Below, in pieces: positions 61,011 through 64,000 of a stretch of 64,000 nt of DNA. Each line of letters starts with the position of its first letter. Position 1 is the first letter of the stretch. The notes below the pieces were generated by a model that saw only the letters and a program-made list of their open reading frames with translations, was not told the origin of the DNA and did no database searches. The position numbers and the translations under genes are program-made. This DNA is from an uncultured Bacteroides sp. (GTDB taxonomy: Bacteria; Bacteroidota; Bacteroidia; Bacteroidales; Bacteroidaceae): positions 1 through 64,000 of the forward strand of contig CAUHML010000012.1 in NCBI GenBank assembly GCA_959606905.1, given 5' to 3'.

Positions 61011-63005
61011 ATGAAAATATTATTCAAAAAAATACTATATACATTGGTGTTAAGCGTAGGATTGATAAGTGTGTCCTCTTGTGCCGATTATCTGGATGTA
61101 TCAGATGAGATAGCCGACAATTTGTCACTTGAAGATGTGTTTGAAAATAAAGGGTATGTACAGAAATGGCATGCTAATATTTTTAATAGTATTTGTGCAT
61201 ATGAATTTATGGGCGGCGCTGGAGAAGAGAATGGTTTTTCAGGAGTTTGGAATTTGCTGTCGGGTGAAGTTACTGCTAATGGTGGTTCTGCCTATACAAC
61301 AATGATAAATGGCTTTACGGCAGATACGGCTCCATTCCATCGTTGGAGTAGTATTTATGCATATATACGTCAGTCTATGATTCTGTTAGAACATATAAAA
61401 CCTGTTGGAGATCCAAACTCTCTTTCGGACACTTATTTAAGCTCGGTACAAGTGGAGCGTATGAAAATGGAAGCAAAGTTTTTTATTGCTTATAATTATT
61501 TATCATTGTTTGAATTATATGGCCCTGTACCTATTATAAAAGAGATAGCTGATCCGAATGATCCTAATTTTACAGATTATCCGCGTGCTTCAGTGGATGA
61601 GATGGTGGCATATATTGATGGTTTGTTTGGGGAGGTCATCAATTCGGATGCTATACCGGAAACGACGTTTGCTTCCGGTGGGGCTTCCGAAAACAGGGAT
61701 CATTCTGACCATAATAATGCCAAATATGCTTTGAGTGAAGCTGTACGTCCTACTAAAGCGGCTGCTTTGGCGTTGCGTGCTCGTCTGTGGGTATATGCTG
61801 CTTCTCCACTGTTTAATGGCGGATATACAGAGGCTGTCCAGACTGTAAACTACGATGGAACTCCTATTTTTCCGGCTTCTAATCCTGAAAAATGGAAAAC
61901 AGCCAAACAACATTTGGAAACGTTTCTGAATTTTGCAGAGGATATGGGATATGGTTTGTTTGAAGTTGAGGAGGAAGGGATTGTCAATGCAGACAAATCG
62001 GTTTATGAACTTTTTCAATATTACAATGATGAAATTATTTGGGCTACAAATCAGAATGGTTATTATGCTGTAAGTTCTGCAATGGAAAAAAGAAGCAATC
62101 CTCGAGGCGTATATAACGGTTGGGCGAACTTAGGAGTTTTTCAAGAGACGGTTGATGCTTTTTTCATGAGTAATGGATTAGAAATAAACGATTCTGGCAG
62201 TGGATATTCAGAGGAAGGCTTTGCGGATTTGCCTAATCGGATTAATGAAGACAAACGTGTTGATAAAAATGTTTATAATATGTATCACGGTCGGGAACCT
62301 CGTTTTTATGCTGCTATTACTTATGAAGGACGAAGCTGGCATGTACAGCCCCCCGGTAATGCCAATTATGTGACAAGTTTTGCAAAAGGAGGAGATACGG
62401 ATTTGTCAAGACTTGAGAATCCGAAAACGGGATATATGCTTTATAAGTTCAAAAACCGACAAGTGTATGGTACAACTCGTCCGGCTTCCGGTGGAAAATT
62501 GGAATTGTTCAAACAATGGGCTCGTCCAAATATCCTGCTTCGTTTAGCAGATTTTTATTTGTACTATGCGGAAGCTTGTAACGAAGTGGATCCTGGTGAT
62601 CCTAATGTTATCGAATATCTGGATCGGGTACGTCGTCGTGCTGGTATACCAGGTTATAAAGAGTTGAAAGAACAAGGTAAAAAAGATATCATAGGTAATC
62701 AGGAGAAACAACGTTGGGCAATTCAACGCGAGCGTCAGGTTGAATTCCTTTGTGAAGGACAGCGCTATTTTGATGTACGTCGCTGGATGACTGCCAATGA
62801 TGCCAACAATCCTTATGACCAACAGATAACGCGCAGTGGTATGGATATGACGCAGCCTAATCAAGGAGTAGGTGTAGGTTCTTTCTTTAATCGGGTTGTT
62901 TTGGAAAGACGCGCATGGACGCGTGCCATGTTGCTTTATCCGATACCTTATACTGAAATACAGCGTTCTCCTGGAAAGATATTGATACAGAATCCTTTAT
63001 GGTAA
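61011..63005 (+). CDS. SusD/RagB glycan-binding lipoprotein
   Basis: The 664-residue protein has a lipoprotein signal (ISVSSC) and SusD features: the AKFFIAYNYLSLFELYGPVPII helix pair, ALRARLWVYAASPLFNG, WARPNILLRLADFYLYYAEACNEV, and RQVEFLCEGQRYFDVRRWM near the C-terminus. It is longer than usual (about 500-600) because of insertions in the middle (about 225-245 and 340-420). It partners the STN-type SusC directly upstream. Confidence 0.94.
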   Translation: MKILFKKILYTLVLSVGLISVSSCADYLDVSDEIADNLSLEDVFENKGYVQKWHANIFNSICAYEFMGGAGEENGFSGVWNLLSGEVTANGGSAYTTMINGFTADTAPFHRWSSIYAYIRQSMILLEHIKPVGDPNSLSDTYLSSVQVERMKMEAKFFIAYNYLSLFELYGPVPIIKEIADPNDPNFTDYPRASVDEMVAYIDGLFGEVINSDAIPETTFASGGASENRDHSDHNNAKYALSEAVRPTKAAALALRARLWVYAASPLFNGGYTEAVQTVNYDGTPIFPASNPEKWKTAKQHLETFLNFAEDMGYGLFEVEEEGIVNADKSVYELFQYYNDEIIWATNQNGYYAVSSAMEKRSNPRGVYNGWANLGVFQETVDAFFMSNGLEINDSGSGYSEEGFADLPNRINEDKRVDKNVYNMYHGREPRFYAAITYEGRSWHVQPPGNANYVTSFAKGGDTDLSRLENPKTGYMLYKFKNRQVYGTTRPASGGKLELFKQWARPNILLRLADFYLYYAEACNEVDPGDPNVIEYLDRVRRRAGIPGYKELKEQGKKDIIGNQEKQRWAIQRERQVEFLCEGQRYFDVRRWMTANDANNPYDQQITRSGMDMTQPNQGVGVGSFFNRVVLERRAWTRAMLLYPIPYTEIQRSPGKILIQNPLW

Positions 63006-63108
63006 AGTAATGTAGCTTGTTAATGTAAGATATATTGAGATAAGATATTCCTTATATTTTACGTTAATAGTTCTATCATTTTTATAAATAATATCTAATT
63101 AGACAACT

Positions 63109-64000
63109 ATGATAAAACAACAGATATATATATTTTTCTATTTCTTGCTAACTTTTGTCACAATAGCTTGTCAGGAGTCAAATAATGTTTCAGATACAGG
63201 CTGGATTAATGGTTTGAAAGCTTATTTGGAGTTTCCAATGGAGGGAGGAAGTGAATATTGTTCATTTTCCTTACAAAACGGATTGGACGCTTCTTTATTG
63301 GAATGCTATGTTCCGGCAAAAGATGCAGGTTGGTGTGAGGCATCTGTGGAAGGAGGTAAGTTGATAATTCGTGCATTTCGTTCATATACGGATAGTGAAC
63401 GTCATACTAGTGTAACTGTTGAATATGAACGAAGATATTCTTTTGTAATTCAAGTGAAGCAAATGGCAGGATTTAGTGAGAATGATATTCCTATTAAAGT
63501 TGTGTCTGCTACCGCCGATACAGAGAATAATAATAACGAAATGGATAAGAGCTATGATGATGATCTTAATACTTATTTTTGTTCAAAAGGAGGAACAGAT
63601 GTTACCAAAACTTTTCGAATGACTTATACATTGGAAAGTGGGCATACGCTTTATCGAATAATATATACTCCTCGCACAAAAGGCAATAAATGGGGCTCGT
63701 TTAATAAATTTGAAGTAGAAGTAGCTACAGGAGATGCGCCGACACAATTTGTAAAAGTAGCTTCTTTTGAAAGGGGGGATGGAGTGCATACACCACTAGA
63801 CTTTACACTGGACACTCCTGTTCCTGATGCCAAATATGTTCGTTTTGTAGTCCACTCTGCTTATATGAAACGTGTCAGTTGTGCAGAAATGGATTTTTTT
63901 GAACCCAGTAAGAATCGATTTGATTATCGTAGTATATTTGCGGATGACCTTTATACACAATTAAAGGAAGGTGTTACGGATAATCTAATAAAAAATATGC
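63109..64000 (+). CDS. BACON/discoidin lipoprotein, probable front of an M60-like peptidase (cut by window edge)
   Basis: The frame is open from the ATG at 63109 to the window edge (297 codons). It has a lipoprotein signal (VTIAC), a BACON-like domain (about 30-120, with WCEASVEGGKLIIRA and the closing YSFVIQVKQMAG), a discoidin/F5-8C-like carbohydrate-binding domain (about 125-265, MDKSYDDDLNTYF, YVRFVVHSAY), and then FDYRSIFADDLYTQLKEGVT, which resembles the entry into an M60-like metallopeptidase domain. BT4244 of B. thetaiotaomicron, a mucin-directed peptidase, has this build. The HExxH zinc site would lie beyond the edge, so the call is not proven. It is 103 bp after SusD. Confidence 0.6.
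   Translation, partial: MIKQQIYIFFYFLLTFVTIACQESNNVSDTGWINGLKAYLEFPMEGGSEYCSFSLQNGLDASLLECYVPAKDAGWCEASVEGGKLIIRAFRSYTDSERHTSVTVEYERRYSFVIQVKQMAGFSENDIPIKVVSATADTENNNNEMDKSYDDDLNTYFCSKGGTDVTKTFRMTYTLESGHTLYRIIYTPRTKGNKWGSFNKFEVEVATGDAPTQFVKVASFERGDGVHTPLDFTLDTPVPDAKYVRFVVHSAYMKRVSCAEMDFFEPSKNRFDYRSIFADDLYTQLKEGVTDNLIKNM

Noticed and set aside
1..64000. CRISPR arrays, tRNA/rRNA genes, insertion sequences, invertible promoters
   Set aside because: I looked for regularly spaced repeats, transposase motifs, terminal inverted repeats and invertase sites and found none that can be supported.

Overview
The window looks like chromosome of a gut Bacteroides (thetaiotaomicron/ovatus/fragilis group). 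Evidence: Bacteroidetes-type promoters (-7 box TAnnTTTG, often with TTG/TTTG about 20 nt upstream), SusC/SusD pairs, a BtuB/BtuG cobalamin locus, GldE, a sigma-70 of the Bacteroides expansion type with a FecR partner, and surface lipoproteins with acidic residues after the lipid-modified cysteine. I see no rRNA, tRNA, insertion sequence, prophage or CRISPR array. The window cuts a gene at each end (RNase G on the left, a probable M60-type lipoprotein on the right).

Layout. 0-4.9 kb is housekeeping: RNase G, a 30-residue basic ribosomal-type protein and HU on the minus strand; MutY, SSB, GldE and a phosphopantetheinyl transferase on the plus strand. 4.98-10.2 kb is a vitamin B12 uptake operon on the minus strand: a cobalamin riboswitch, then BtuB, a BtuG-like beta-propeller lipoprotein with an extra C-terminal domain, and a DUF4465 lipoprotein. 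10.2-14.3 kb holds a DUF5106/thioredoxin-like lipoprotein, a compact promoter-terminator unit that is a candidate small RNA, and an OmpR/PhoR-type two-component pair. 14.5-19.4 kb has a transglutaminase-like membrane protein, a DUF3805/3806 protein, a Uup-type ABC-F ATPase and a PHP phosphoesterase. 19.4-25.3 kb has a PL8 polysaccharide lyase with a fucose/arabinose-isomerase-like protein, then an aminotransferase and a LolC/E-like permease.

25.4-38.9 kb contains a self-contained regulatory circuit. An NtrC-type activator and its kinase (minus strand) face a TolC / membrane-fusion / MacB-like ABC exporter operon (plus strand). The gap between them holds a sigma-54 promoter (GG-N10-GC) and three matching 15-bp dyads, so the exporter is probably the direct target of the neighbouring two-component system. 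A second very short promoter-terminator unit follows the exporter.

39.3-54.0 kb is a sialic acid utilisation locus on one strand: FadR-type GntR regulator with a perfect 29-bp palindrome in front, NanM-like mutarotase, N-acetylneuraminate lyase, sialidase, MFS transporter, sialate O-acetylesterase, SusC, SusD, a second (lipoprotein) sialidase, and a PKD/LamG surface protein, closed by a terminator. NanE and an N-acetylmannosamine kinase are not in the window. 55.6-64.0 kb is a second host-glycan-type locus: divergent ECF sigma factor and FecR-like anti-sigma factor, an STN-containing SusC transducer, SusD, and a BACON/discoidin lipoprotein that resembles the front of M60-like (mucin-targeting) peptidases.
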